Assembly: GCA_964346185.1 (NCBI GenBank)
Contig: CAYFTR010000008.1
Span: forward strand, 1 to 54,087
Length of the DNA stretch: 54,087 nt
Source: JAAYJS01 sp964346185
GTDB taxonomy: Bacteria; Bacillota; Clostridia; Eubacteriales; Eubacteriaceae
Direction of reading: 5' to 3'
The translations under genes and the position numbers were made by a program. A model generated the notes under the pieces. That model saw nothing but the letters and a program-made list of their open reading frames with translations, was not told the DNA's origin and did no database searches. Positions 16,128 through 25,169 of the stretch are shown here, in pieces (position 1 is the first letter of the stretch; the number at the start of each line of letters is the position of its first letter).

Positions 16128-16165
16128 AAAGAACCGATTAAAAATAACAATCGGTTCTTTTTTTC
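16128..16165 (+). terminator. Terminator after the metA-NUDIX operon
   Basis: Stem AAAGAACCGATT / AATCGGTTCTTT (16128-16139 with 16149-16160), followed by T-rich sequence. Confidence 0.9.
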
Positions 16166-16309
16166 TTTTATCTGTCCTGTTTTAAACTGTTGGTTTGTTT
16201 CAGTTTTTGAATGTTGTATATATGGTATGTTTTATTGTTAATTTAATGTTAATTACACATTGGGTTGTGGTTAAATCTCTTCCAATCGCTTTAATTGTCA
16301 ATAGTCCCT

Positions 16310-16318
16310 TGTTATAAT
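16310..16318 (+). promoter_or_regulatory. Extended -10 promoter of the SBP-vWA cassette
   Basis: TGTTATAAT, a TGn-extended -10, 65 bases before the ATG. TTGTCA at 16295 is too close to serve as a -35. Confidence 0.55.
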
Positions 16319-16382
16319 AATTATAAGGAAAAACACATAGCGTCATCATATATCATGATTATTTTGTGATTTGGAGGTATGA

Positions 16383-17973
16383 ATGAAATTACGTAAACCC
16401 CTTGCTTTGTTATTCGTTTGTATGCTCGTTTTTTTGTCAGGTTGTACATCCGGAAAACAGGAGAAGTCTGCGGAAAACAGCAATTTAAACGCTCATAAAG
16501 GAAAGGTTACTTTAAATATTGTTTCCGGTTCCGAAAATAAGGAGTTGGAACCTCTGTTGGAATCCTTTGTAAAAGAAGAAAAGATTGATTTAAATATCGA
16601 ATATAAAGGTTCTCTGGATATTATGCGTTCACTGCAGTCCGGTGCCGCGGAATACGACTCGGTTTGGCCGGCTTCCTCCCTTTGGTTAACTTTGGGGGAT
16701 ACGGGTCATAAAGTAAAGCACATCGAATCCGTTTCCGTTACGCCGGTAGTTTTCGGTGTCAAAGAATCTTTGGCAGCGTCCTTGGGATGGACACAAAAAG
16801 AAGTTAAAGTCTCCGATGTCATTGATGCCGCCCATTCGGGAAAATTAAAATTTTGTATGACCTCCGCAACCCAATCCAATTCCGGTGCGTCGGCTTATTT
16901 GGCATTTTTAAGTGCCATTGCCGGAAGCCCTCAAGTGTTAACCGAAAAAATGGTGAAAGACCCTCAGGTCCAAAATGATGTAACGACATTATTAGCCGGT
17001 ATCGACCGTTCCTCCGGATCCTCGGAGTGGCTTAAAGACTTGTTTTTAAAAGGTGATTACGACGCCATGGTTAATTATGAAAGCTTAATTATCACCATCA
17101 ACGAAGCCTTGGAGGCGGAGGGCAAAGAGCCCCTTCATGTTGTCTACTTGGAAGACGGTCTGTCCATTTCCGACTCCCCCTTGGGTTACGTCGACCATGG
17201 CGATAAAAATAAAGAAGAAGCCTTTTTAAAACTACAAGATTACCTGCTGTCCGAAGAAATACAAGCCGAAATTTCCAAATTGGGACGACGCACGGGTTAC
17301 GGAACAACCGCTACGATTACCGATCGTTGGGGGGTTCAACCCTCCCGCGTTTTATCTCCGATGAAAATGCCCTCACCGGAAGTCATCAACCTCTCATTAG
17401 AACTGTACCAAACTCAATTCAGAAAACCCCTCCTTTACCGTTTATGTGTTGGATTATTCCGGATCCATGAAAGACGAAGGGTGGGAAGACTTGCAGCAGG
17501 CTATGGAAACCGTACTAATTCAGAATAATGCCAAAAATTATTTATTACAGGCGGAACAGGACGAAGTCAACCATCTTATTTTATTTTCCTCGGATATCAA
17601 AGCACAGGTTCACGCTACGGGCAATCAGGATATCGAAGACCTCTACCGAACGGTCGAAGAAACCTCCTTTTTAGGCGGCACCCGCATGTATCCCGCTTTG
17701 GAGGAAGCGGTTCATATCCTGAGTCGAACCGATTTGTCCGACTATAACCCAGCTATTATCGTTATGACCGACGGTATGTCCCAAAGTAACGGAAGCGAAG
17801 AATTTGTAGCTACCTACCGAGCGATGAATAAAGATATTCCGATTTTTTCCATTATGTTCGGAGAAGCCGACAAAACCCAATTGGAAGAGTTGGCACAGCT
17901 GACCCACGGCCGTGTTTTTGACGGTCGCGAGGATTTAATCGGTGCTTTCAGGAGTGTGAAAGGGTATAACTGA
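16383..17973 (+). pseudogene. Lipoprotein fusing a solute-binding domain to a vWA domain; frameshifted
   Basis: The first frame (16383-17528) starts with a lipoprotein signal (LALLFVCMLVFLSGC, lipobox Cys at about 21) and an extracellular solute-binding fold (about residues 40-340). The frame then breaks at the C4 run 17427-17430: removing one C restores RKPSFTVYVLDYSGSM and continues into a vWA domain ending at 17973, giving about 529 residues. The vWA metal site is complete (DYSGS, a Thr in LGGTRM, and MTDG). As written, the vWA part would be lost behind an out-of-frame tail. It may be a true mutation, a sequencing slip in the C run, or phase variation. ATG 16383 has GGAGG upstream. First gene of a four-gene operon. 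Confidence 0.8.
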
Positions 17974-17974
17974 T

Positions 17975-18577
17975 ATGAAGGAAACATTGCGTCTTATTCT
18001 CTCAATCGGAGCCGGTTTATTGAGTTTCGGTATCGGTACTTCCTTTTTGAGCTGGCCCTTTTTCCTTACCTTACCCTTAGCTGTCGGGGTTTACCTCGGC
18101 GTCTATACCTTTGCAAAACCGACAGTTAAAATCGGCAATATCAAGGTGGATTCTTTACGTAACGGCGAAGCGTTAAAATCTTTAATGAATGAAGGTTTGG
18201 CGGATTTAAATGCCATTCGTCGAGGAGCCACCAATTCCAAAGAACCCACCATACGCGAAAATGCCAATCAATTATACCGAACCGGCGTTCGCATTTATGA
18301 ATACCTCAAGGATAATCCGGACAAAATACCCGTTGCCAGAAGGTTTTTAACCTATTATTTGGACACTGCGGCCGGTATTTTGGACAAGTACATAAAGTTG
18401 GAAAAAACCGGAGTCGTCAATCAAAATATGTTCACCTTAACCCGACAAACGGAAAACGCTTTGCTGACCTTGGACGAAGCGTTTAAAAAACAATTTTCCA
18501 ATTTAGTCACCAACGAAGTCATTGATATCGAAGCCGATATTCAATTACTGGAACAAACATTAAAGTTGGAGGGATGA
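17975..18577 (+). CDS. XpaC-family membrane-associated protein
   Basis: A 200-residue protein of the XpaC family, named after hydrolysis of 5-bromo-4-chloroindolyl phosphate; the true role is unknown. Two hydrophobic segments near the N-terminus (about residues 5-22 and 26-45) are followed by a cytosolic helical domain (about 70-200). Its ATG follows the vWA stop by 1 base. In Bacillus subtilis xpaC is paired with yaaN, a TelA homologue, and the same pairing occurs here two genes downstream. Confidence 0.8.
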   Translation: MKETLRLILSIGAGLLSFGIGTSFLSWPFFLTLPLAVGVYLGVYTFAKPTVKIGNIKVDSLRNGEALKSLMNEGLADLNAIRRGATNSKEPTIRENANQLYRTGVRIYEYLKDNPDKIPVARRFLTYYLDTAAGILDKYIKLEKTGVVNQNMFTLTRQTENALLTLDEAFKKQFSNLVTNEVIDIEADIQLLEQTLKLEG

Positions 18578-18578
18578 T

Positions 18579-19640
18579 ATGAACAATAAAATAAAAGGTC
18601 TTCTCATCCTTTTGGTGGTCATTGCCATAGCCGGTGCCTACCAATTTATATTCAGGGATATGGGTAAAACCGAAACGATTAACGGCTATTTAGGCGGTGA
18701 AAAAATCGGTCTTCTGGAAGACGAAGAAGTCATTGACATTATGAGAAAAAAACACGGTTTAACCATGAATTATGCAAAAGCCGGATCCTTAGATATGATA
18801 CAAGCGGATAAAGAAGGTATGAATTACCTCTTCCCCTCCAGCCAAACCGCACTGGATTTGTATTTAAACCATTACGGAAAACCAAAACAAGCCGAGGTGG
18901 TATTTAACACCCCCATCGTCTTATATACCCGCAAAATGGTGGCGGATGCCCTGGTGGATAAGGGCTATGCCCAAGTTCAAAACGGAGTTCATACCTTGGA
19001 TATGGTTCGTTTTACACAATTACTGGAAGAGGGTAAAAATTGGGAGGATTTGGGTTTGAACAGCCTTTACGGGAAAATAACCGTTTCAACCACCGATCCC
19101 ACCAAATCCAACTCCGGGAATATGTTTGCCGGACTTTTAGCCAATATGGTTAATCAGGGTAATGTGGTGGACGAACAGACCGTCGCTACAGTGGCACCTA
19201 AAATTGTCACTATTTTTAATAACCTCGGATATATGGAAAGCTCCTCCGCCGATCTTTTTGACCAATTTTTAAAAACCGGCGTCGGTGCCAAACCCCTTAT
19301 GGCCGGTTATGAAAATCAACTATTGGAATTTGCCGTGGAAAAACCCGACGCATGGCAACAAATTAAAGATGATATTGTTATTTTATACCCCGTTCCCACC
19401 GTATGGTCCAGCCATGTTTACATCGCCTTGGATGAACAGGGACAAAATGGACTGGACGCCCTGCGGGATCCGGACATTCAAAAATTGGCATGGGAAAAAC
19501 ACGGTTTTCGTACCGGGGTGTACACCGCCCAAGATGCCGAAGAAAAATTTAATGTTACCGGTGTTAAAAGCGAATTAACCCAAATTATACGGATGCCGGA
19601 CTCCAAAACAATGGAATATTTAATAAATGCACTCAATTAA
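18579..19640 (+). CDS. Membrane-anchored solute-binding-like protein
   Basis: A 353-residue protein with an N-terminal transmembrane or signal segment (about residues 6-24, LLILLVVIAIAGAYQFIF) and an extracellular periplasmic-binding-like domain (GYLGGEKIGLL, PTKSNSGNMFAG, a YENQLLEF-type hinge). The motif TTDPTKSNSGNMFAGLLA parallels TSATQSNSGASAYLAFLS in the vWA lipoprotein, so the two binding domains are homologous. No ABC permease or ATPase is present, so transport is unlikely; ligand sensing for the cassette is inferred. GGAGGG precedes the ATG by 5 bases. Confidence 0.75.
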   Translation: MNNKIKGLLILLVVIAIAGAYQFIFRDMGKTETINGYLGGEKIGLLEDEEVIDIMRKKHGLTMNYAKAGSLDMIQADKEGMNYLFPSSQTALDLYLNHYGKPKQAEVVFNTPIVLYTRKMVADALVDKGYAQVQNGVHTLDMVRFTQLLEEGKNWEDLGLNSLYGKITVSTTDPTKSNSGNMFAGLLANMVNQGNVVDEQTVATVAPKIVTIFNNLGYMESSSADLFDQFLKTGVGAKPLMAGYENQLLEFAVEKPDAWQQIKDDIVILYPVPTVWSSHVYIALDEQGQNGLDALRDPDIQKLAWEKHGFRTGVYTAQDAEEKFNVTGVKSELTQIIRMPDSKTMEYLINALN

Positions 19641-20802
19641 AGGAGAAAAAAAGAGTATTACCTTAAAAGATTTAAAACAAACCGCCGCTCCGTCCTTAGA
19701 TATGACCGAAATACAAAGTACGGATCAGGTACTGATGGCGGTTGAGCAACAAACTGTCGCCTTAACTCCCCAGGAAAGAGAACAGGTAAACACCCTTAAG
19801 GAAAGTATTAATTTTATGGACTCCGGGCAATTAACACAATACGGTGTGGGAACCCAACGTTCCATTTCTCAATTTTCCGAACAAATTCTAAGTCAGGTTA
19901 AAAGCAAGGATACCGGATATGTCGGTGATATGATGAGTGATTTAATGTTGACCGTCAAAGACTTAAAAATAGATGAAATCGGAGAAGAAAAGGGTTTTTT
20001 GGATAAAATCCCCTTTTTATCCAAAGCAAAACGGGGAATGGAAAAATTTATGGCAAAATACCAAAGTATCGAAACCCATATCGATACCATCGAAGCCAAT
20101 ATGGATAACACCCGTATGAGGCTTTTAAAAGACATTACCATGTTTGATAAACTCTATGAAAAAAACTTGGAATACTTTAAAAACTTGCAGCTTTATATTT
20201 ATGCCGGAGAAGAAAAACTCGAAGAAATACGAACCACCACCCTTCCCAAATTGAGAGAGGAAGCTTTGGCAACCGGCGAACCGATGGACGCACAACTGGT
20301 TCGAGATTTTGAAAATACCCTGAACGGTTTCGAAAAAAAACTGCACGACTTAAAATTATCAAAAACCATCGCCATGCAAACCGCTCCTCAAATTAAGCTC
20401 ATTCAAAACAACGACCGTTTACTGGTGGAAAAAATTCAAACCATGATGCTCAATACCCTTCCCTTATGGAAAAGCCAAATTGTGTTGGCTATCGGTTTGT
20501 ACCGTCAGGACAATGCGGTTAAAATGCAACGGGAAGTCAGCGCCATGACCAACGACTTGTTAAAGAAAAACTCCGAAATGCTTCAGAATAACTCGATAGA
20601 AGTTGCCAAAGCAACTGAAGAAGGAATTGTGGAAATTGAAACCCTTAAACAAGTTAACCGAGATCTCATCAACACCATCGAGGAAACCATAAAAATTCAA
20701 AAAGAGGGTAAAGAAAAACGTACACAAGCTGAAAAAGAAATGATCGTCATCGAATCCGATTTAAAAAACACCTTACTGAAAGCAAAGGACACAAACATCT
20801 GA
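19627..20802 (+). CDS. TelA-family (toxic anion resistance) coiled-coil protein
   Basis: A 391-residue cytosolic helical protein of the TelA/YaaN family, linked to tellurite and other envelope or chemical stress. The family core (FMDSGQLTQYGVGTQRSISQF, then the long helical run with LPKLREEAL and LWKSQIVLAIGLYRQ) is present and complete. The start is uncertain: ATG 19627 overlaps the previous gene by 14 bases but lacks a good site, while AAAGGAG at 19638 points to a rarer start near 19655. It closes the SBP-vWA/XpaC/SBP/TelA operon. Confidence 0.85.
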   Translation: MHSIKGEKKSITLKDLKQTAAPSLDMTEIQSTDQVLMAVEQQTVALTPQEREQVNTLKESINFMDSGQLTQYGVGTQRSISQFSEQILSQVKSKDTGYVGDMMSDLMLTVKDLKIDEIGEEKGFLDKIPFLSKAKRGMEKFMAKYQSIETHIDTIEANMDNTRMRLLKDITMFDKLYEKNLEYFKNLQLYIYAGEEKLEEIRTTTLPKLREEALATGEPMDAQLVRDFENTLNGFEKKLHDLKLSKTIAMQTAPQIKLIQNNDRLLVEKIQTMMLNTLPLWKSQIVLAIGLYRQDNAVKMQREVSAMTNDLLKKNSEMLQNNSIEVAKATEEGIVEIETLKQVNRDLINTIEETIKIQKEGKEKRTQAEKEMIVIESDLKNTLLKAKDTNI

Positions 20803-20812
20803 CAGCTGATTT

Positions 20813-20826
20813 ATTTCCCGGGAAAT
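20813..20826. promoter_or_regulatory. Noc-binding site (NBS)
   Basis: ATTTCCCGGGAAAT, the exact published Noc consensus of Bacillus, flanked by T and A to give a 16-base palindrome. It lies just past telA; a noc gene is at 43.8 kb. Confidence 0.85.
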
Positions 20827-20889
20827 ATCCCACGGTACAAGGCAGATTTATTCCGAACGGATATAGGCAAATCGTTTCTTTCTAATCAT

Positions 20890-20942
20890 AAAAGGCTACC
20901 GACATCGGCTGTTTTTATAACAGTAATTGTCGGTAGCCTTTT
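20890..20942 (+). terminator. Terminator of the TelA cassette
   Basis: A 15-bp stem AAAAGGCTACCGACA / TGTCGGTAGCCTTTT (20890-20904 with 20928-20942); the loop has a small inner CTGTT/AACAG hairpin. Confidence 0.85.
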
Positions 20943-20998
20943 ATTGTCATCCGCTAATAGGTAAGGTCTTTTAAAGATAACAGAAACCGCATCTTTGA

Positions 20999-21484
20999 TT
21001 AAATATCGACGATTATAACAGTATTACCCTGATGTTCGATGATTGTTTTTAAATCATCAAATTGCATATAAATACTTGCAGTATTTTCCATCGGATGAAT
21101 GCAAATTTCCTGTCCTTGCAAATTTTTGTCAAAAACGACAATGACATCCCTTTCCTCATTGTTCAAAATGCCCAAAGGTGTCACGTGCCCTTTTTCCAAC
21201 CCCAGGTGCTGATATAATTCTTTCTCATTGGCAAAGAAGAGTTTACGGCTGGGTATTTTAGCCGCCAGGTCTTTCATATTCATCGCTTTATCGCCGTACA
21301 TCGATACCAGGTAGTAATTTCTTTTTTTATCGTCCCTTAAAAATAAATTTTTCAAAACTTTTTGGTGATCGGGCAGATCCAAAGCATTCATCTCTTCGAT
21401 GGTGTAAACCGGATTATGCTCGTAGGTGGTGTAGGCAATGCCGGCATTTTTTAAAAATGCGTAAGTTTGTGCTTTGTCGTACAT
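20999..21484 (-). CDS. ProXp-type aminoacyl-tRNA deacylase (PrdX/YbaK family)
   Basis: A 161-residue stand-alone editing domain that hydrolyses mischarged tRNA, typically Ala-tRNA(Pro). The family's catalytic lysine is in KVLKNLFLRD (about residues 42-51), and GHVTPLGILN in the C-terminal half is diagnostic of the ProX/YbaK fold. The length is normal. It stands 44 bases after the DUF924 gene on the same strand and may be co-transcribed with it. Confidence 0.85.
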   Translation of the reverse strand: MYDKAQTYAFLKNAGIAYTTYEHNPVYTIEEMNALDLPDHQKVLKNLFLRDDKKRNYYLVSMYGDKAMNMKDLAAKIPSRKLFFANEKELYQHLGLEKGHVTPLGILNNEERDVIVVFDKNLQGQEICIHPMENTASIYMQFDDLKTIIEHQGNTVIIVDI

Positions 21485-21528
21485 ATCTTAGGACGCTCCT
21501 CTTTTTTTATTCCCTTTGTTGAAATAAT

Positions 21529-22098
21529 TTAAAAGGAAGACCCCGGCTCTTTTAAAAAACGTAACTCCTCTTGGGTGGAAGGTCTTCCCAACACTTCGTT
21601 TCGATGGGGGTAGCGATTGAAACGGTCGATAATTTTTTTGTGTTTGATTTCAAATTCCAAGGTGTGGGGATCCCCCAGTGCTTCAAATAAAGAAAGGGCT
21701 CTGTTGTGAATTTCCTTGGATTCCGAATGCATAAAGGGCATTAAAATAAATTTTCTTTTATCCTGTTGCAGGTTTTTAAATTCCGGATGTCTTATCGCCT
21801 CTTGTGCTAAAATCAGGGCCATCGCATCTTGTGCGAAAGCGCGGGCATCATTCCTGCATAAGTTTCTGGAAAACTGGTCCAAAACAATAATCTCTGCCAA
21901 TCGTCCCTCAATACTTTGTCGCCAGCCGTCCAGCAACCCTTCACAAGCGGCTTGCCAAATGTCTGCAAATTGTTTTTTAATCACTTTATCAAAAGTATCA
22001 CTTTTTATAAACCACTTGGAGCGGTTTTCTTCCGAAAACCAAAAATCCAAGACACTTTGTGCGGTTTGATAGGTGTAAATTTCTTTTAATTCTTTCAT
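21529..22098 (-). CDS. DUF924 family protein
   Basis: A 189-residue all-helical protein of the DUF924 family, identified by VLDFWF near the N-terminus, LAEIIVLDQFSRNL (about residues 69-82), FILMPFMHSE and the final FNRYPHRNEVLGR. The function is not established; the fold resembles TPR proteins. The ATG 22098 has an AAGGAAG site upstream. Confidence 0.85.
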   Translation of the reverse strand: MKELKEIYTYQTAQSVLDFWFSEENRSKWFIKSDTFDKVIKKQFADIWQAACEGLLDGWRQSIEGRLAEIIVLDQFSRNLCRNDARAFAQDAMALILAQEAIRHPEFKNLQQDKRKFILMPFMHSESKEIHNRALSLFEALGDPHTLEFEIKHKKIIDRFNRYPHRNEVLGRPSTQEELRFLKEPGSSF

Positions 22099-22173
22099 TG
22101 TTACTTCCTTTCAATCGGATTATAACATATCTAAAATAAACTTCGGCTTTAACAACCCGTGCCCGATACGTAA

Positions 22174-22211
22174 AAAACGCATTTCGATGAAGGTTCATCG
22201 GAATGCGTTTT
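22174..22211 (-). terminator. Terminator of the ABC-transporter operon
   Basis: A 17-bp stem with one G-U pair (22174-22190 with 22195-22211; AAAACGCATT / AATGCGTTTT at the base), 6 bases beyond the ATPase stop, with a U-run on the minus strand. Confidence 0.85.
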
Positions 22212-22216
22212 AAAAT

Positions 22217-22969
22217 TTATTGTGGAATCACCACTTTTTTACCTTCTATTTCTCCTAAACAAACAGGCATGCCGTAAACATCTTCAATCACTTTTTCGGT
22301 AATTACTTCATCTCCTCCGATACAATGCACACCGCCCTCATTCAATAGGAGGTAGCGATCGCAGTAACGCAAAGCAAGGTTTAAATCATGAAGCACCACA
22401 ATGGCGGAAATATTCCGCTCTTGAACAATGTGTCTGACTAGGGCCATAGTGGCGTATTGGTTTTTGATGTCCAGATTACTGGTCGGTTCGTCCAACAACA
22501 AAAGTTGAGGTTCTTGTGCCAATGCCCTGCCGAGATAAATCTTTTGAGCCTCTCCTCCGCTTAACTCGTCCATATAACGTGCCGTGTAGTCCTGAAGGTT
22601 CAGCAGTTCAATCACATCTTCGATGACGGCTTCGTCTTCGGGAGTAACCCCCCATTTCATAAAGGGAATTCGCCCCAACATTAATGTTTCATAAACCGTC
22701 ATGCGTTGACGTTCGTTACTTTGTGCAACAAAGGCGATGCGACGTGAAATACCGTGGCGGCTCATGGTGCTTAATTCTTCTCCGTTTAAAACGACGGATC
22801 CGCAGGAAAGCGGTAAAATTTTATTTAAGCACTTAAGCATGGTGCTTTTTCCCGCACCGTTTTTGCCCAATACGCCTAACACCTCTCCTCTTTTTACGGA
22901 GAAGTCCACGTCTTTAATAATTTTTTTGTTTGTCCTATAACCGAAGCCCAATTGTTCAACACTGATCAC
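22217..22969 (-). CDS. FecE/FepC-type iron-chelate ABC transporter ATPase
   Basis: A 250-residue ATPase with Walker A GKNGAGKST (about residues 36-44), Q-loop VAQSNE, signature LSGGEAQ (about 139), Walker B LLLLDEP and the H-loop His (VVLHDLN). It powers uptake of siderophore, haem or cobalamin-like metal chelates. It overlaps the permease stop by 4 bases and is the last gene of the operon. Confidence 0.93.
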   Translation of the reverse strand: MISVEQLGFGYRTNKKIIKDVDFSVKRGEVLGVLGKNGAGKSTMLKCLNKILPLSCGSVVLNGEELSTMSRHGISRRIAFVAQSNERQRMTVYETLMLGRIPFMKWGVTPEDEAVIEDVIELLNLQDYTARYMDELSGGEAQKIYLGRALAQEPQLLLLDEPTSNLDIKNQYATMALVRHIVQERNISAIVVLHDLNLALRYCDRYLLLNEGGVHCIGGDEVITEKVIEDVYGMPVCLGEIEGKKVVIPQ

Positions 22970-24042
22970 CTGTTGGTTCCTCCTTTAAATAATAAATATA
23001 GGAACAAAGGTGCTCCTAAAAACGAGGTTATCGCTCCGATGGGTAAAATAACCGGCGGAACGGTTTGTTTTGCGACAAAATCCCCCACCAATAAAAGGAT
23101 GGCACCCGTTAACGCCGACGCGGGTAATAAATAACTGTAATTGTTTCCTAATAATCTTCTGCAAATGTGGGGTGCGACTAAGCCGATAAAATTAATAATA
23201 CCGATAAAGGATACAATTACCGATGCCGTCAACGCGCATAAAACCATGTTGACAATCCGAAAGGATGTCACGTTGATCCCCAAACTTAAGGCGGTTTCTT
23301 CACCACTTTGTAAGGCATTGTATTTCCAACGATTTAGGGCACTGTATAAAAACATAACAGCGACAACCGATGTAATAATTTGTATTTCCTTCCACCCGGT
23401 TCTGCCTAAATCTCCGAAGGTCCAAAAAACAACGGTGGCTACCTGCACATCATCGGCAAAATATTGCAAAAGCGTTGTAGCTCCGGTAAACATGGCACTT
23501 AAGGCGACACCGCACAACACCATGGACTCCGGTGTAATTTTACGAAAACGGGATAAAAACAACACCACAACCGAGGCCGCCATTCCCCCTGCAAAGGCAC
23601 AAATCGAAATCAGTAAAGGCTGAAAGGTAAAGGAAGACGCCGAGGATACCCCCGGTGCTCCCGCACCTAAAACAAGAATGGCAAAGGCCGCTCCGAAAGC
23701 CGCACCCTGGGAAACCCCCAAAGTGGATGACGCCGCCAAAGGGTTTTTTAATACACTTTGTAAGACCACACCGGTTAATGCCAAACCTAAACCGCAAATA
23801 ATAGCCGTAACAACCCGGGGTAAACGCACATTGTGCATCACCATATTGTTTTGTACCGTCGACTGTCCAAAAACGGCTTTCAACAATTCGGGGACATTCA
23901 TACCGAATACACCGGCATTTAAGGATAACAATATGGTGGCACACAAACCGACCGTTAACAATGCAATCCACATGCGGTTTTTTCGTTTGATCGACCCGTA
24001 GGAGATGGCGTTTCTGTTATCGGGTAAGGGACTTTTATTCAT
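22966..24042 (-). CDS. FecCD-family metal-chelate ABC permease
   Basis: A 358-residue multi-pass permease of the BtuC/FecCD family with the conserved segments LRLPRVVTAIICGLGLALTG (here NVRLPRVV), GVVLQSVLKNPLAAS, GVSQGAAFGA and FIGIINFIGLVAPH, the last being the coupling region to the ATPase. It overlaps the binding-protein stop by 8 bases. Confidence 0.93.
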   Translation of the reverse strand: MNKSPLPDNRNAISYGSIKRKNRMWIALLTVGLCATILLSLNAGVFGMNVPELLKAVFGQSTVQNNMVMHNVRLPRVVTAIICGLGLALTGVVLQSVLKNPLAASSTLGVSQGAAFGAAFAILVLGAGAPGVSSASSFTFQPLLISICAFAGGMAASVVVLFLSRFRKITPESMVLCGVALSAMFTGATTLLQYFADDVQVATVVFWTFGDLGRTGWKEIQIITSVVAVMFLYSALNRWKYNALQSGEETALSLGINVTSFRIVNMVLCALTASVIVSFIGIINFIGLVAPHICRRLLGNNYSYLLPASALTGAILLLVGDFVAKQTVPPVILPIGAITSFLGAPLFLYLLFKGGTNR

Positions 24043-25138
24043 TTTCCAAGCTCACCGCTTTAAACACATAACCCGCATCTTTTAAGGATTGTTGTAAGGG
24101 ACGATTGAGCATGGCTTGTGTAATTTCATCGATTTTCTTTTCTATCTCCACATCGGCAAAGGCATCGGGAAAAAGGGTTTTTCCGACAGCATAGGCATTA
24201 ATTAAGGCCATTTCCGTATTGGTTCCGCTATGACGGTAACCGATTTGAGAAAAAACTTTATTTTCCTGAACGGCTCTCAATTGTTTATAAAAATCGGGAC
24301 GTTTTTGATAATCTTCACGTACCAGATCGATATTGCCCTGTTCCAAGAAAATAACATCGGGATCCCATTGATGAATTTTTTCGACATCCACATCAAAGGC
24401 ACCTTTTTGCCCTGCTTCGTCGGCGACATTTTTTAACCCCAGGACTTTAAAAGGCGGATACCCCGCTTCGGTCCCCTCGATACCGTGGGCACCTTTATAG
24501 CTGACCGCTCCCATGTAAACCTTCGGTTTTTCCGCTTCGGGAACATCGGCAACCCGTTTTTGTAAATCCTTTTCCACACCTTGAATATAGGCGATGACTT
24601 CTTCGCTTCTTTCTTGGGTGTTGAGCACTTCTCCGATTAAAGACAAAGCCTGATACACATCTTCATCAAACACCTGGTCGGTAATGGGTATCTTAACGAC
24701 GGGAATACCCGTTTTTTCGGTAATGGCATCTGCATTTCCCTTTTCATCGGAAGAGATGATAACATCCGGTGCCAATTCGATTAGAGCTTCTATGTTCGGC
24801 TCCGCCGCCGTTCCGATACTCGGTAAATCGGTAATTTTATCCTGATAAGCAAAAATTGCCGGTTTGGTTACGGGTACACCTTTTTCGTTTTCTTCTACAC
24901 CCACCACCTTATCGATACCGCCGTTATAGATGGTCAAACGCAAAGACCCTACACCGAGACAAACCACCTTATTGACCTCTTCGGGAATATCGACATGCCT
25001 GTCTGCGGAATCTACGATGGTTTTCATCCCTTTTGTATTGCTTTCGGCATCTTTATTCTGTCCGCCACCGCATGCACTTAAGCTGAAAACCATAGCGATA
25101 ATACATAAACCGACGACCCAATTTTTTATTGTTTTCAT
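24035..25138 (-). CDS. Metal-chelate ABC transporter substrate-binding lipoprotein
   Basis: A 367-residue lipoprotein of the FecB/BtuF (cluster A-II) type, with signal LCIIAMVFSLSACGGG and lipobox Cys about 22. The helical-backbone fold shows in VNKVVCLGVGSLRL and LAPDVIISSDEKG. The start ATG 25138 (AAAGGAAA upstream) is preferred over a long open extension to 25342 that lacks a signal peptide at its start. Iron- or cobalamin-like, molybdate or tungstate chelates are all possible; the linked FmdE protein makes a molybdenum/tungsten connection worth testing. Confidence 0.9.
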   Translation of the reverse strand: MKTIKNWVVGLCIIAMVFSLSACGGGQNKDAESNTKGMKTIVDSADRHVDIPEEVNKVVCLGVGSLRLTIYNGGIDKVVGVEENEKGVPVTKPAIFAYQDKITDLPSIGTAAEPNIEALIELAPDVIISSDEKGNADAITEKTGIPVVKIPITDQVFDEDVYQALSLIGEVLNTQERSEEVIAYIQGVEKDLQKRVADVPEAEKPKVYMGAVSYKGAHGIEGTEAGYPPFKVLGLKNVADEAGQKGAFDVDVEKIHQWDPDVIFLEQGNIDLVREDYQKRPDFYKQLRAVQENKVFSQIGYRHSGTNTEMALINAYAVGKTLFPDAFADVEIEKKIDEITQAMLNRPLQQSLKDAGYVFKAVSLENE

Positions 25139-25169
25139 AGTAATTTCCTTTTCTCCCCAATGTTTAATG

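Noticed and set aside
16295..16318. TTGTCA/TATAAT pair before the SBP-vWA gene
   Set aside because: A 12-base spacer is too short; only the extended -10 was kept.
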